From: Martinezella lusitana
Lineage (GTDB): Bacteria > Pseudomonadota > Alphaproteobacteria > Rhizobiales > Rhizobiaceae
Direction of reading: 5' to 3'
Assembly: GCF_016901135.1 (NCBI RefSeq)
Contig: NZ_JAFEVL010000073.1
Location: forward strand, 310,001 to 374,000
DNA length: 64,000 bases
Position numbers and translations under genes: made by a program. The notes beneath the pieces were generated by a model, which saw only the letters and a list, made by a program, of their open reading frames with translations, was not told the DNA's origin and made no database searches. This document shows positions 49,282 to 57,101 of this stretch, in pieces. Numbering within the stretch: the stretch's first letter is position 1; each line of letters begins with the position of its first letter.

Positions 49282-51120
49282 ATGCCAGCTTATCGTTCCA
49301 GAACCACGACCCACGGCCGCAACATGGCCGGCGCACGCGGCCTTTGGCGCGCGACGGGTATGAAGGACAGCGATTTCGGCAAGCCGATCATTGCGGTGGT
49401 CAACTCCTTCACCCAGTTCGTGCCCGGTCACGTGCATCTCAAGGATCTCGGCCAGCTCGTGGCGCGTGAAATCGAAGCGGCCGGCGGCGTTGCCAAGGAA
49501 TTCAACACCATCGCCGTGGATGACGGCATCGCCATGGGTCATGACGGCATGCTCTATTCGCTGCCGTCGCGCGAGCTCATCGCCGACAGCGTCGAATACA
49601 TGGTCAACGCCCACTGCGCCGACGCCATGGTCTGCATCTCCAACTGCGACAAGATCACGCCAGGCATGCTGATGGCTTCGCTCCGTCTCAACATCCCGAC
49701 GGTCTTCGTCTCCGGCGGCCCGATGGAAGCCGGCAAGGTTATCATGCACGGCAAGAAGGTCGCGCTCGATCTGGTCGATGCCATGGTTGCTGCCGCCGAT
49801 GACAAGATCAGTGACGAGGACGTCGCCACCATCGAACGCTCGGCCTGTCCGACCTGTGGTTCCTGTTCCGGCATGTTCACCGCCAATTCGATGAACTGCC
49901 TGACCGAAGCGCTCGGCCTGTCGCTGCCCGGCAACGGTTCGACGCTCGCCACCCATTCGGATCGCAAGGAACTTTTCCTAGAGGCTGGCCGCCGTGTCGT
50001 CGCTCTGGCGAAGCGTTATTACGAGCAGGACGATGTGACGGCACTGCCGCGGACGATCGCCAGCAAGGGTGCGTTCGAGAATGCCATGGCGCTCGATATC
50101 GCCATGGGCGGCTCGACCAACACCGTGCTGCATATCCTCGCGGCAGCGCATGAGGGTGAGATCGATTTCACCATGGATGATATCGATCGCCTGTCGCGGC
50201 GCGTTCCCTGCCTTTCCAAGGTCGCTCCGGCCAAGGCCGACGTTCATATGGAAGACGTACATCGCGCCGGCGGCATCATGGCGATCCTCGGCGAGCTGAA
50301 CCGTGCCGGGCTGTTGAACTCCGATCTGCCGACTGTCCACGCCCCGACGCTGGGCGAGGCGCTGGCGCAATGGGATATTGCGGTGACCGACAACAAGGCG
50401 GCTCTGGAGCTCTTCAGCGCTGCCCCTGGCGGTGTCCCGACGCAGGTTGCCTTCAGCCAGAGCGCGCGCTGGGAAGAGCTTGATCTCGATCGTGAAAAGG
50501 GTGTCATCCGCGATGCCCAGCATCCGTTCTCCAAGGATGGCGGTCTCGCCGTCTTGAAGGGCAATCTGGCGCTGGACGGCTGCATCGTGAAGACGGCCGG
50601 TGTCGATGAATCGATCCTGAAATTCTCCGGTCCGGCCAAGGTCTTCGAAAGCCAGGATTCGGCCGTCAAGGGCATCCTCAGCAACGAGGTCGTGGCCGGC
50701 GACGTCGTCGTCATCCGCTACGAAGGTCCGAAGGGCGGCCCCGGCATGCAGGAAATGCTCTATCCCACAAGCTACCTGAAGTCGAAGGGTCTCGGCAAAG
50801 CTTGCGCACTGATCACCGACGGCCGCTTCTCCGGCGGCACCTCGGGCCTCTCCATCGGCCACGCCTCGCCGGAAGCGGCAAACGGCGGCACGATTGGCCT
50901 GGTGCGCGAAGGCGACATGATCGACATCGACATCCCGAACCGCACCATCAGCCTGCGCGTCGACGACGCTGAACTCGCCGCCCGCCGCGAAGCCCAGAAC
51001 GCCAAGGGCTGGCATCCGGCTGAGTACCGCAAGCGCAACGTCACCACGGCGCTGAAGGCCTACGCGGCTTTTGCGACCAGCGCGGACCGTGGTGCGGTCA
51101 GGGATTTGGGCGGGAAGTAA
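49282..51120 (+). CDS. ilvD: Dihydroxy-acid dehydratase IlvD
   Basis: A 612-residue iron-sulfur enzyme converting dihydroxyisovalerate and dihydroxymethylvalerate to keto acids for valine, leucine and isoleucine. Cluster cysteines are C122 (CISNCDKITPG) and C195 (CPTCGSCSGMFTANSMNCLT). The N-terminal position that carries a third Cys in [2Fe-2S] forms reads FVPGHVHL instead, so an oxygen-sensitive [4Fe-4S] E. coli-like type is inferred. The ATG at 49282 follows GAGGAAGACACC; an in-frame ATG at 49207 gives an atypical N-terminus. Confidence 0.95.
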   Translation: MPAYRSRTTTHGRNMAGARGLWRATGMKDSDFGKPIIAVVNSFTQFVPGHVHLKDLGQLVAREIEAAGGVAKEFNTIAVDDGIAMGHDGMLYSLPSRELIADSVEYMVNAHCADAMVCISNCDKITPGMLMASLRLNIPTVFVSGGPMEAGKVIMHGKKVALDLVDAMVAAADDKISDEDVATIERSACPTCGSCSGMFTANSMNCLTEALGLSLPGNGSTLATHSDRKELFLEAGRRVVALAKRYYEQDDVTALPRTIASKGAFENAMALDIAMGGSTNTVLHILAAAHEGEIDFTMDDIDRLSRRVPCLSKVAPAKADVHMEDVHRAGGIMAILGELNRAGLLNSDLPTVHAPTLGEALAQWDIAVTDNKAALELFSAAPGGVPTQVAFSQSARWEELDLDREKGVIRDAQHPFSKDGGLAVLKGNLALDGCIVKTAGVDESILKFSGPAKVFESQDSAVKGILSNEVVAGDVVVIRYEGPKGGPGMQEMLYPTSYLKSKGLGKACALITDGRFSGGTSGLSIGHASPEAANGGTIGLVREGDMIDIDIPNRTISLRVDDAELAARREAQNAKGWHPAEYRKRNVTTALKAYAAFATSADRGAVRDLGGK

Positions 51121-51125
51121 CTAAG

Positions 51126-51292
51126 CCCCTTCGCCCCGCAAGGCGGGGAGAAGGTGGACTCGAACGGTCGCGCGGAGCGAGACTGTTCGAGGACGGATGA
51201 GGGGCCTTCTCGATATTCACAGCGACAGCAGAGTTTGCCGGCCCTGCGGTCGCCCCTCACCCTAGCCCTCTCCCCGCCTGGGGGGAGAGGGG
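51126..51292. repeat. RIME-like rhizobial intergenic repeat
   Basis: Two GC-rich hairpins, one at 51126-51154 (CCCCGC with GCGGGG) and one at 51266-51291 (CCCTCTCCCC with GGGGAGAGGG), flank about 110 bases. GATGAGGGGC and GCCCCTCACC recur in inverted order. This resembles Rhizobium-specific intergenic mosaic elements, which occur in many copies. Copy number cannot be seen here. Confidence 0.6.
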
Positions 51293-51318
51293 ACGACAGC
51301 GCAAGATCCCGTAACTCG

Positions 51319-51666
51319 TCACAGCGGCCGATTGATCTGCTTGTACGTCTCGTTCAGTTCCTTCAAACGATCCTGATAGGACGAGGTCAGGCAGGCGACA
51401 TCGGCCGCGCAGGTCTGCCGCTTCTTCAGCCACTCCGTCTGCTGGTCCTGCATCGTGCCGCGCGCGCCCATGGCGAGGAGACCCGAGAGCAGGTCGAACG
51501 TCGTCACCATCTTCACGTCGGCATCGTTGAGTGCCCTGACGTCGCATATCGTCTTCTCATCCGGCTTCAGGTTCTGCGCCTCGCAATCGAAGCTCGCGGC
51601 ATGGGAGGTGCCGGCTGCGCTGGAGGAGATGAGGAGGACGGCGGCGGCAAGGCTGTTCAATCGCAT
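51319..51666 (-). CDS. LprI-like (DUF1311) secreted protein
   Basis: A 115-residue exported protein. A signal peptide is clear (MRLNSLAAAVLLISSSAAGT, cleavage after SHA). The mature part starts ASFDCEAQNLKPDEKTICDV and has the DUF1311 pattern with four Cys residues and a C-terminal W-K-RxTC-xxxxxCLxxxYxxRL arrangement (QTEWLKKRQTCAADVACLTS). Family members include lysozyme inhibitors of the LprI type; inhibition is not proven here. The ATG at 51666 has GGAG six bases upstream, better than the longer frame. Confidence 0.8.
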   Translation of the reverse strand: MRLNSLAAAVLLISSSAAGTSHAASFDCEAQNLKPDEKTICDVRALNDADVKMVTTFDLLSGLLAMGARGTMQDQQTEWLKKRQTCAADVACLTSSYQDRLKELNETYKQINRPL

Positions 51667-51841
51667 GATTCTGCTCCGGTTGAGGATCTCCAACGCAAAA
51701 TGCATGACAGCATGTTTTTGTTCATCGAACCTGTTTTTTATCGCTGCAAACTTCCATTTATGCTTCATGCTTCCGCCCTCTTTCCTTTCTAGCGTCGGGC
51801 GCTACAACGTTGTTTCAAGAGCATTAAAAAAGGAAGTTTCC

Positions 51842-53245
51842 ATGCATGTCCTCCTGAGGCGCACCGCCGTTTCGATGATTGCCCTCATCATGGCGATGCC
51901 GCTTTCCGCTGAGGCGCAGACGGCGAAGTCGGTGCCGCAAAGCCAGATGCAGATGCAGCTTTCCTTCGCGCCGCTGGTCAAGCAGACGGCTGGAGCGGTG
52001 GTGAACGTCTATGCCGAGCGTATGGTGCAGCGGCAGTCGCCCTTCGCCGGCGATCCCTTCTTCGAGCAGTTCTTCGGCCAGCGCATGCCGAATCGCACGG
52101 AGAAGCAGTCTTCGCTCGGCTCGGGCGTCATCGTGGAGGCGAACGGCACTGTCATCACCAACAATCACGTCGTCGACGGTGCAGACGACATCAAGATCGC
52201 GTTGTCGGATGGCCGCGAATTTCCCTGCAAGGTCGTGCTGAAGGATGACAGGGTCGATCTCGCAGTGCTGAAGATCCAGTCGAAGAACGAGAGCTTCCCG
52301 ATCCTCCCCCTTGCCAATTCCGATGCGGTCGAGGTCGGTGATCTCGTGCTGGCGATCGGCAACCCCTTCGGCGTCGGGCAGACGGTGACAAGCGGCATCG
52401 TATCGGCGCTCGCCCGCAACCAGGTGAAGAACGAAGTCGGCTTCTTCATTCAGACCGATGCTTCGATCAATCCCGGTAATTCCGGCGGCGCGCTGGTGAA
52501 CATGGGCGGCGAGCTGATCGCGCTTAACACCGCCATCTTCTCGCAGGGCGGCGGCTCGAACGGCATCGGCTTCGCCATCCCCGCCAACCTGGTCAAGGTC
52601 TTCCTTGCGGCAGCCGATCGCGGCGACAAATCTTTCGAGCGCCCCTATATCGGCGCTTCCTTCGAACCCGTGACCTCGGATGTCGCCGAAGCGCTCGGCC
52701 TGGACAAGGTGCGTGGCGCGCTGGTGACCAAGGTCGTCGATGGCGGTCCGGCTGCCAAGGCCGGTCTGAAGCCGGGCGAGGTCGTCACCGCCATCAACAA
52801 TATCCCCGTCGAACACCCGGACGCGCTTGGCTATCGTCTGACGACGGCCGGTCTCGGCGCTACCGTGGCCTTGACCGTCCTGGATGGTGGCAAGGAGCAT
52901 CAGGCCAGTATGACGCTTGCTGCAGCACCTGAATCCACGCCACGCGCGGAGAAGCTGATCCAGGGTGACAATCCCTTCGCAGGCACGACGGTCGCTAATC
53001 TTTCGCCGCGCGTTGCCGACGAACTGCATCTGCCTCCGGACACCGTCGGTGTCGTCGTCGAGAGCCTTAAGGCTGGCTCTCCGGCCGATCGTCTCGGTTT
53101 CGCGCCGAAGGATATCGTCATCTCCATCAACGGCGTCGCCATCACCTCGACGGACGTGCTACAGCAGACCGTTACTGGCAATCCAAGCTTCTGGCGCGTC
53201 GAAATCGAACGCGATGGCCAGCGTATACGGCAGTTCTTCCGATGA
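51842..53245 (+). CDS. DegP/DegQ-like periplasmic serine protease
   Basis: A 467-residue HtrA-type protease/chaperone acting on misfolded envelope proteins. It has an N-terminal signal peptide (about 1-26). The trypsin-like triad is H109 (ITNNHVVDG), D139 (VDLAVLKI) and S214 (NPGNSGGAL). Two PDZ domains lie at about 265-350 and 370-460. The ATG at 51842 follows AAAAGGAAGTTTC. The stop overlaps the rarA start (ATGA), so the two are coupled. Several other Deg proteases probably exist in the genome; which paralogue this is cannot be told. Confidence 0.92.
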   Translation: MHVLLRRTAVSMIALIMAMPLSAEAQTAKSVPQSQMQMQLSFAPLVKQTAGAVVNVYAERMVQRQSPFAGDPFFEQFFGQRMPNRTEKQSSLGSGVIVEANGTVITNNHVVDGADDIKIALSDGREFPCKVVLKDDRVDLAVLKIQSKNESFPILPLANSDAVEVGDLVLAIGNPFGVGQTVTSGIVSALARNQVKNEVGFFIQTDASINPGNSGGALVNMGGELIALNTAIFSQGGGSNGIGFAIPANLVKVFLAAADRGDKSFERPYIGASFEPVTSDVAEALGLDKVRGALVTKVVDGGPAAKAGLKPGEVVTAINNIPVEHPDALGYRLTTAGLGATVALTVLDGGKEHQASMTLAAAPESTPRAEKLIQGDNPFAGTTVANLSPRVADELHLPPDTVGVVVESLKAGSPADRLGFAPKDIVISINGVAITSTDVLQQTVTGNPSFWRVEIERDGQRIRQFFR

Positions 53246-54558
53246 ATGACGACCTGTTTGCACCGCGGATACCGGAAGAGGTCGCCAACAAGCGACCGCT
53301 TGCCGATCGTCTGCGGCCGCAAACGCTGGCCGAAGTCACCGGCCAACCGCATCTGACCGGTGAGGACGGCGTTCTGCGCCGGATGATCGAGGCGGGTTCG
53401 CTGGGCTCGATGATCTTCTGGGGGCCACCGGGCACCGGCAAGACGACGGTGGCGCGGCTGCTATCGGGCGAGGCGGGCCTGGCCTTCGAGCAGATCTCGG
53501 CAATTTTCTCCGGCGTCGCGGACCTCAAGAAGGTGTTCGAAACCGCACGTCTGCGCCGAATGGATGGCCGCCAGACGTTGTTGTTCGTCGACGAAATCCA
53601 TCGTTTCAACCGCGCCCAGCAGGACAGCTTCCTGCCCGTGATGGAGGACGGCACGGTCATTCTGGTCGGCGCCACAACGGAGAACCCATCCTTCGAGCTC
53701 AACGCCGCTCTTCTCTCCCGCGCCCGCGTTCTGACATTCCACTCGCATGACGAGGAAAGCCTTGAGGAGTTATTGCGTCGCGCCGAAGCGGTCGAAGGCA
53801 AACCGCTGCCGTTGACCGAAGATGCCCGAGCCAGCCTGATCGGCATGGCCGACGGCGATGGCCGCTCGGTGCTGACGCTTGCCGAGGAGGTCTGGCGCGC
53901 TGCGCGCAAGGACGAGCTTTTCGATCCCGACATGCTTGTCAAGATCGTGCAACGCCGGGCTCCGGTCTACGACAAGGCACAGGACGGGCACTACAATCTC
54001 ATATCGGCCCTGCATAAATCCGTGCGCGGCTCCGATCCCGATGCGGCCCTTTACTATCTGGCCCGTATGTTCGATGCCGGCGAAGACCCGCTTTATCTCG
54101 GCCGGCGGCTGGTGCGCATGGCGGTCGAGGATATCGGGCTTGCCGATCCCCAGGCATTGGTGATCTGCAACGCTGCCAAGGATGCCTATGATTATCTGGG
54201 GTCACCGGAGGGTGAGTTGGCGCTGGCGCAGGCCTGCGTCTATCTCGCCACCGCTCCGAAATCGAATGCCGTCTACACCGCCTTCAAGGCGGCCACGCAG
54301 GCAGCCAAGCAGAACGGCTCGCTGCTGCCGCCCAAGCATATCCTCAACGCGCCGACGAAACTGATGCGCACCGAGGGATATGGCGACGGCTATCATTATG
54401 ATCACGATGAGCCGGATGCCTTTTCAGGCCAGAACTACTTTCCGGAGAAGATGGGCCGACAGACCTTCTACGATCCGCCCGAACGCGGCTTCGAGCGCGA
54501 AATCCGCAAGCGGCTGGACTGGTGGGCAAAGCTGCGCAAGGAGCGCGGCGAGCGCTAG
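53242..54558 (+). CDS. rarA: Replication-associated recombination protein RarA (MgsA), AAA+ ATPase
   Basis: A 438-residue AAA+ protein of the RarA/Mgs1/WRNIP1 family, which acts at stalled replication forks. Walker A GPPGTGKTT is at 61-69. Walker B is in LLFVDEIHRFNRAQQD, followed by the sensor ATTENPSFELN and the Arg-finger region SRARVL. The C-terminal tetramerisation region includes HYNLISALHKSVRGSDPDAA and ARMFDAGEDPLYLGRRLVRM. It begins inside the stop of the protease gene. The functional link between them is not obvious. Confidence 0.95.
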   Translation: MNDDLFAPRIPEEVANKRPLADRLRPQTLAEVTGQPHLTGEDGVLRRMIEAGSLGSMIFWGPPGTGKTTVARLLSGEAGLAFEQISAIFSGVADLKKVFETARLRRMDGRQTLLFVDEIHRFNRAQQDSFLPVMEDGTVILVGATTENPSFELNAALLSRARVLTFHSHDEESLEELLRRAEAVEGKPLPLTEDARASLIGMADGDGRSVLTLAEEVWRAARKDELFDPDMLVKIVQRRAPVYDKAQDGHYNLISALHKSVRGSDPDAALYYLARMFDAGEDPLYLGRRLVRMAVEDIGLADPQALVICNAAKDAYDYLGSPEGELALAQACVYLATAPKSNAVYTAFKAATQAAKQNGSLLPPKHILNAPTKLMRTEGYGDGYHYDHDEPDAFSGQNYFPEKMGRQTFYDPPERGFEREIRKRLDWWAKLRKERGER

Positions 54559-54561
54559 ATT

Positions 54562-54891
54562 TCACCTGCCGGTGACGTCCTGCGGTGCCTTCTGTATGCG
54601 CGGAACCGTTACTCTGTCCACCATTTTGACGCTCGATTCCGCCAGGCTTTTGTGACCTTCCATATCGACCACCAGATGCCAATGGCCGACCTCCGGAATG
54701 ATCAGCCGTATTGGCGATTTCTTGGCAACGCCGCCGAGAAACTGGTGCTTGAGGGTTTCCGTGAAGCGCTCGAAATTCGAGCTGTTCATCAGCCGGACAT
54801 TGGCGATCGCCGAGAGTGTGATTTCGATCACTGTCCCGGCGAGCTGTTCCTTGAGATCGTAATGGCTGTAGCGAAAGGCAGGCTTCGACAT
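54562..54891 (-). CDS. DUF1883 domain protein
   Basis: A 109-residue cytosolic protein resembling DUF1883, a domain also found next to TIR domains in some bacteria. It contains YSHYDLKEQLAGTVIEITLS, ANVRLMNSSNFERFTETLKH and a beta-rich end, PIRLIIPEVGHWHLVVDMEG. No TIR domain is attached. The ATG at 54891 was chosen because the family starts there; the longer frame adds only a basic leader. It converges on rarA, with only three bases between the stops. Confidence 0.75.
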   Translation of the reverse strand: MSKPAFRYSHYDLKEQLAGTVIEITLSAIANVRLMNSSNFERFTETLKHQFLGGVAKKSPIRLIIPEVGHWHLVVDMEGHKSLAESSVKMVDRVTVPRIQKAPQDVTGR

Positions 54892-54997
54892 TGTGGTCTT
54901 GTTCTTTGCATATCTGGCCTGAAAGCTTACTCGAAAGCGGGTTAAGGAAGCGTTTGGCCGGATGGCTGTCGAAGCCTGCACCCGGGCGGGGGTCTAA

Positions 54998-55102
54998 AAG
55001 CATGTCGTGCAAAAATGTGCAGCGGTTTTGTGATCACGACATGCGAAGTGTCAGGAACCTAAAGCGCAAGGAGTGAATTTGAAGATTCGCGATGCGCTTT
55101 AG
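54998..55102. repeat. Rhizobial palindromic intergenic repeat
   Basis: GCATGTCGTG (55000-55009) and CACGACATGC (55035-55044) form one inverted repeat; CTAAAGCGCA (55059-55068) and TGCGCTTTAG (55093-55102) form a second. The intervening CAAAAATGTGCAGCGGTTTT resembles repeats scattered through rhizobial genomes. It overlaps the end of the small gene at 55099 and may act as its terminator. Confidence 0.6.
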
Positions 55103-55368
55103 TGCAGATTGGACGAGGTGGATACGAAACCATCCAGGTCGAGGACTGCGCCTTCGGGCGCATGGCAGATGTCGGCCGGGTTATGGTTGCATTCTTCAGC
55201 CGCAAAGTGCAGGGCAGCGGCCTCGTTGCGGAACAGGCCGCCGACCAGACCCTGCCGGTCCTGAACGATCCAGCTGCCGCGACGGTCACGGCCGACGATG
55301 AAGCGGGCCGGAGCCGGCAGGAGAGAGCTGTGAGCCGAGCGGCGTTGGATATGCTGTGCGTTTGCCAT
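55099..55368 (-). CDS. Hypothetical protein, 89 residues
   Basis: A small soluble protein with no recognised family. The core RFIVGRDRRGSWIVQDRQGL and GGLFRNEAAALHFAAEECNH has the look of a compact beta-beta-alpha unit (W-I-V then G-G-x-F then Ala-rich helix), similar in style to DUF2188-type small domains. It ends with GAVLDLDGFVSTSSNLH. GAGGAAAATCAC precedes the ATG. It lies 32 bases after another small gene on the same strand, likely one transcript. Confidence 0.6.
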   Translation of the reverse strand: MANAQHIQRRSAHSSLLPAPARFIVGRDRRGSWIVQDRQGLVGGLFRNEAAALHFAAEECNHNPADICHAPEGAVLDLDGFVSTSSNLH

Positions 55369-55400
55369 GTGATTTTCCTCGTGGATCTCTTCGATTGCAC

Positions 55401-55595
55401 TCAATGTCCGGCCCAATGCAGCAGCATCTGGAGGACGCCGGCGATGAGAAGGACAAGTCCGAGGCGCGGAGCGACGGCGTGAAGGCCGTCCAGCAACGCG
55501 TGTGAAGAGATGCGCCACTCGCTGGCTGCGAGGGTCGCAGCACGAGGGCGTTGGAGGGGATCGGCGGGTACGCCGGCATGCGTAAAGCGTGACAT
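55401..55595 (-). CDS. Hypothetical small membrane protein, 64 residues
   Basis: Begins MSRFTHAGVPADPLQRPRAA and ends in a single hydrophobic helix LGLVLLIAGVLQMLLHWAGH at the C-terminus, so it is probably tail-anchored in the inner membrane. An AAGGA ribosome site lies six bases upstream of this ATG; the ATG immediately before it is too close. No family recognised. It is the first of a two-gene unit with the 89-residue protein. Confidence 0.55.
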   Translation of the reverse strand: MSRFTHAGVPADPLQRPRAATLAASEWRISSHALLDGLHAVAPRLGLVLLIAGVLQMLLHWAGH

Positions 55596-55741
55596 CATAG
55601 TTCCTTTCCAGTGTCACCGGCACCGTCTGGTCTGCTAAGACCGCTTCGGTTGCCACGCCTTTGAATCTATTGATGAGCCGCTAGGATTTCTATTTGTCTG
55701 AAATGGCAAAAATATAAAAATCTCATAGGGATGGAGCGGTT

Positions 55742-56683
55742 TTACAATCCCAGCCGGAGGGCATGGAGGGACGCAAGCCGACCGCTGCCGTCAAGCTGGA
55801 GCGGCGCGACTGCTGCCTGGATCGTCGCTGCGGTTTGACTTTCGACGCGGACCAGCGGCAGGCGTACCTCCGGTTCGAAGTCTCTGATGAGTGACAGGGC
55901 GTGCTTGGCCGTTGCGGGCTCGCTCTCTTGTCTCAGCGAGCCGAACAGTGGCCGCAAACGGTCATCGATTGACCGGGCGGCGGCGAGGTGGCCACAGGCG
56001 GCTGAATGCTGCATGGAATGGAAGAGCCGAGGCACGATATTGGCCGCGTCGGAAAAGCAGCCATGACCGCCCGCAATCGTAAAGGCGAGCGCGCTCGTGT
56101 CGCTTGATGTGTAGAGACCGAACCATTCCGGCAGCAGGGGACGCCAAAGATCCAGGCGCGTGATATCGCCGCTGCCATCAGCAATCCCGATAATGCCGGG
56201 AATTTCGGCCAACCGGGCGATCGTCGTCGGAGCGAGATCGATTGCGGTATGCGATGGCTGGTTATGGACGATAAGCGGCAGGTCGGTATGTTCAGCAACC
56301 TGCTCGAAGTGGTGAAGGACACCCTTCTGCGTCGGCTTCGAATAGTAGGGCACCGTCACGAGGGCGGCGCCGGCGCCAAGCCGTTGCGCCTGCAGCGTCT
56401 CTTCCACGGTCGTCGCCGTGTCGTTCGTGCCTGTTGCAACGATGACGGGCGTCCTGCCTTCGGAGAGCTCGACGCAGGTTTCTATGATGCGCATCCGCTC
56501 GGCATCGGTCAGCGTCGGCCCTTCGCCTGTCAGGGAGCAGGCGAGCAGCCCATCGATGCCGCTCAGCAATTGCCATTCGACATGTGCCGTCAGATTGACG
56601 GTATCAAGCGCACCGTCGCGAAATGGTGTGACGAGAGCGGTGATCGCACCGCCGATGCGCCTCTGCAAGCTCGGCCTGCTCAT
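55742..56683 (-). CDS. DapA/NanA-superfamily protein lacking the Schiff-base lysine
   Basis: A 313-residue TIM-barrel protein of the dihydrodipicolinate synthase/N-acetylneuraminate lyase superfamily. Fold markers are present: ITALVTPF at 14-21, TGEGPTLT at 52-59, PYYSKPTQKG at 112-121. Key active-site residues are not. The GIKEASGD-type strand reads GIADGSGD (166-173), so the catalytic lysine is replaced by A168. The YNVPSRT-type segment reads HNQPSHT, replacing both the catalytic Tyr (H140) and the carboxylate-binding Arg (H145). It is unlikely to work as a class I aldolase; a new activity or a regulatory role is inferred. It starts 12 bases after a small membrane protein gene. Confidence 0.8.
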   Translation of the reverse strand: MSRPSLQRRIGGAITALVTPFRDGALDTVNLTAHVEWQLLSGIDGLLACSLTGEGPTLTDAERMRIIETCVELSEGRTPVIVATGTNDTATTVEETLQAQRLGAGAALVTVPYYSKPTQKGVLHHFEQVAEHTDLPLIVHNQPSHTAIDLAPTTIARLAEIPGIIGIADGSGDITRLDLWRPLLPEWFGLYTSSDTSALAFTIAGGHGCFSDAANIVPRLFHSMQHSAACGHLAAARSIDDRLRPLFGSLRQESEPATAKHALSLIRDFEPEVRLPLVRVESQTAATIQAAVAPLQLDGSGRLASLHALRLGL

Positions 56684-56695
56684 GTTCGCGGCGCC

Positions 56696-56923
56696 TCAGA
56701 GATAGTGCAGCACGATGAAGAGCTCCAGGCCGCCAAGCAGCAGTCCGAAGGCGAACATCGCCTGAAAGGTGCGCTTCTCGCGAACCTGACGATTGCGAAC
56801 CCGGCGTCCGGGCTGGGTCTTTGCTGTTGGGGCCGACGCGGCAACGCGATGGTGTCTCTCGTCGCTGTCGTGAACGAGGACGCGGATGGATTCCGTCAGA
56901 TTGGGTGCGTGCGTGTCGAGCAT
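56696..56923 (-). CDS. Hypothetical small membrane protein, 75 residues
   Basis: Starts MLDTHAPNLTESIRVLVHDS, has a basic middle (PGRRVRNRQVREKRTFQ) and ends in one hydrophobic helix, AMFAFGLLLGGLELFIVLHYL-like at about 54-75, so it is probably tail-anchored with the basic part inside. GGAGG lies eight bases upstream of the ATG. The stop is 12 bases before the DapA-like start on the same strand, suggesting one operon. No family recognised. Confidence 0.6.
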   Translation of the reverse strand: MLDTHAPNLTESIRVLVHDSDERHHRVAASAPTAKTQPGRRVRNRQVREKRTFQAMFAFGLLLGGLELFIVLHYL

Positions 56924-57042
56924 GGCATAGGCCTCCAGATTTCGACGCAAGCGTAATGCCGGGCAGCATAGGAAATCCATTCGCGGCGGGAGGCGAAGAA
57001 GTAAGGGAGATATAAAGAGCCGCGTTGCCGGGGCCTCAGCGA

Positions 57043-57087
57043 ATCTCGCGGCATGCCGCATCCGTTGACGAATGCGGCATGCGAGAT
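57043..57087. repeat. Long imperfect inverted repeat downstream of the ketopantoate-reductase-like gene
   Basis: ATCTCGC-GG-CATGCCGCAT (57043-57061) pairs with ATGCGGCATGCGAGAT (57072-57087) except for a two-base bulge, plus two more CG pairs near the loop. There is no T-run on either strand. It may end leftward transcription Rho-independently only weakly, or be a repeat element. Confidence 0.7.
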
Positions 57088-57101
57088 CCGCTGGCGAACC
57101 G

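Noticed and set aside
51455..51841. N-terminal extension of the DegP/Q-like protease
   Set aside because: It would place 129 residues before a clear signal peptide and overlap the opposite-strand LprI-like gene.
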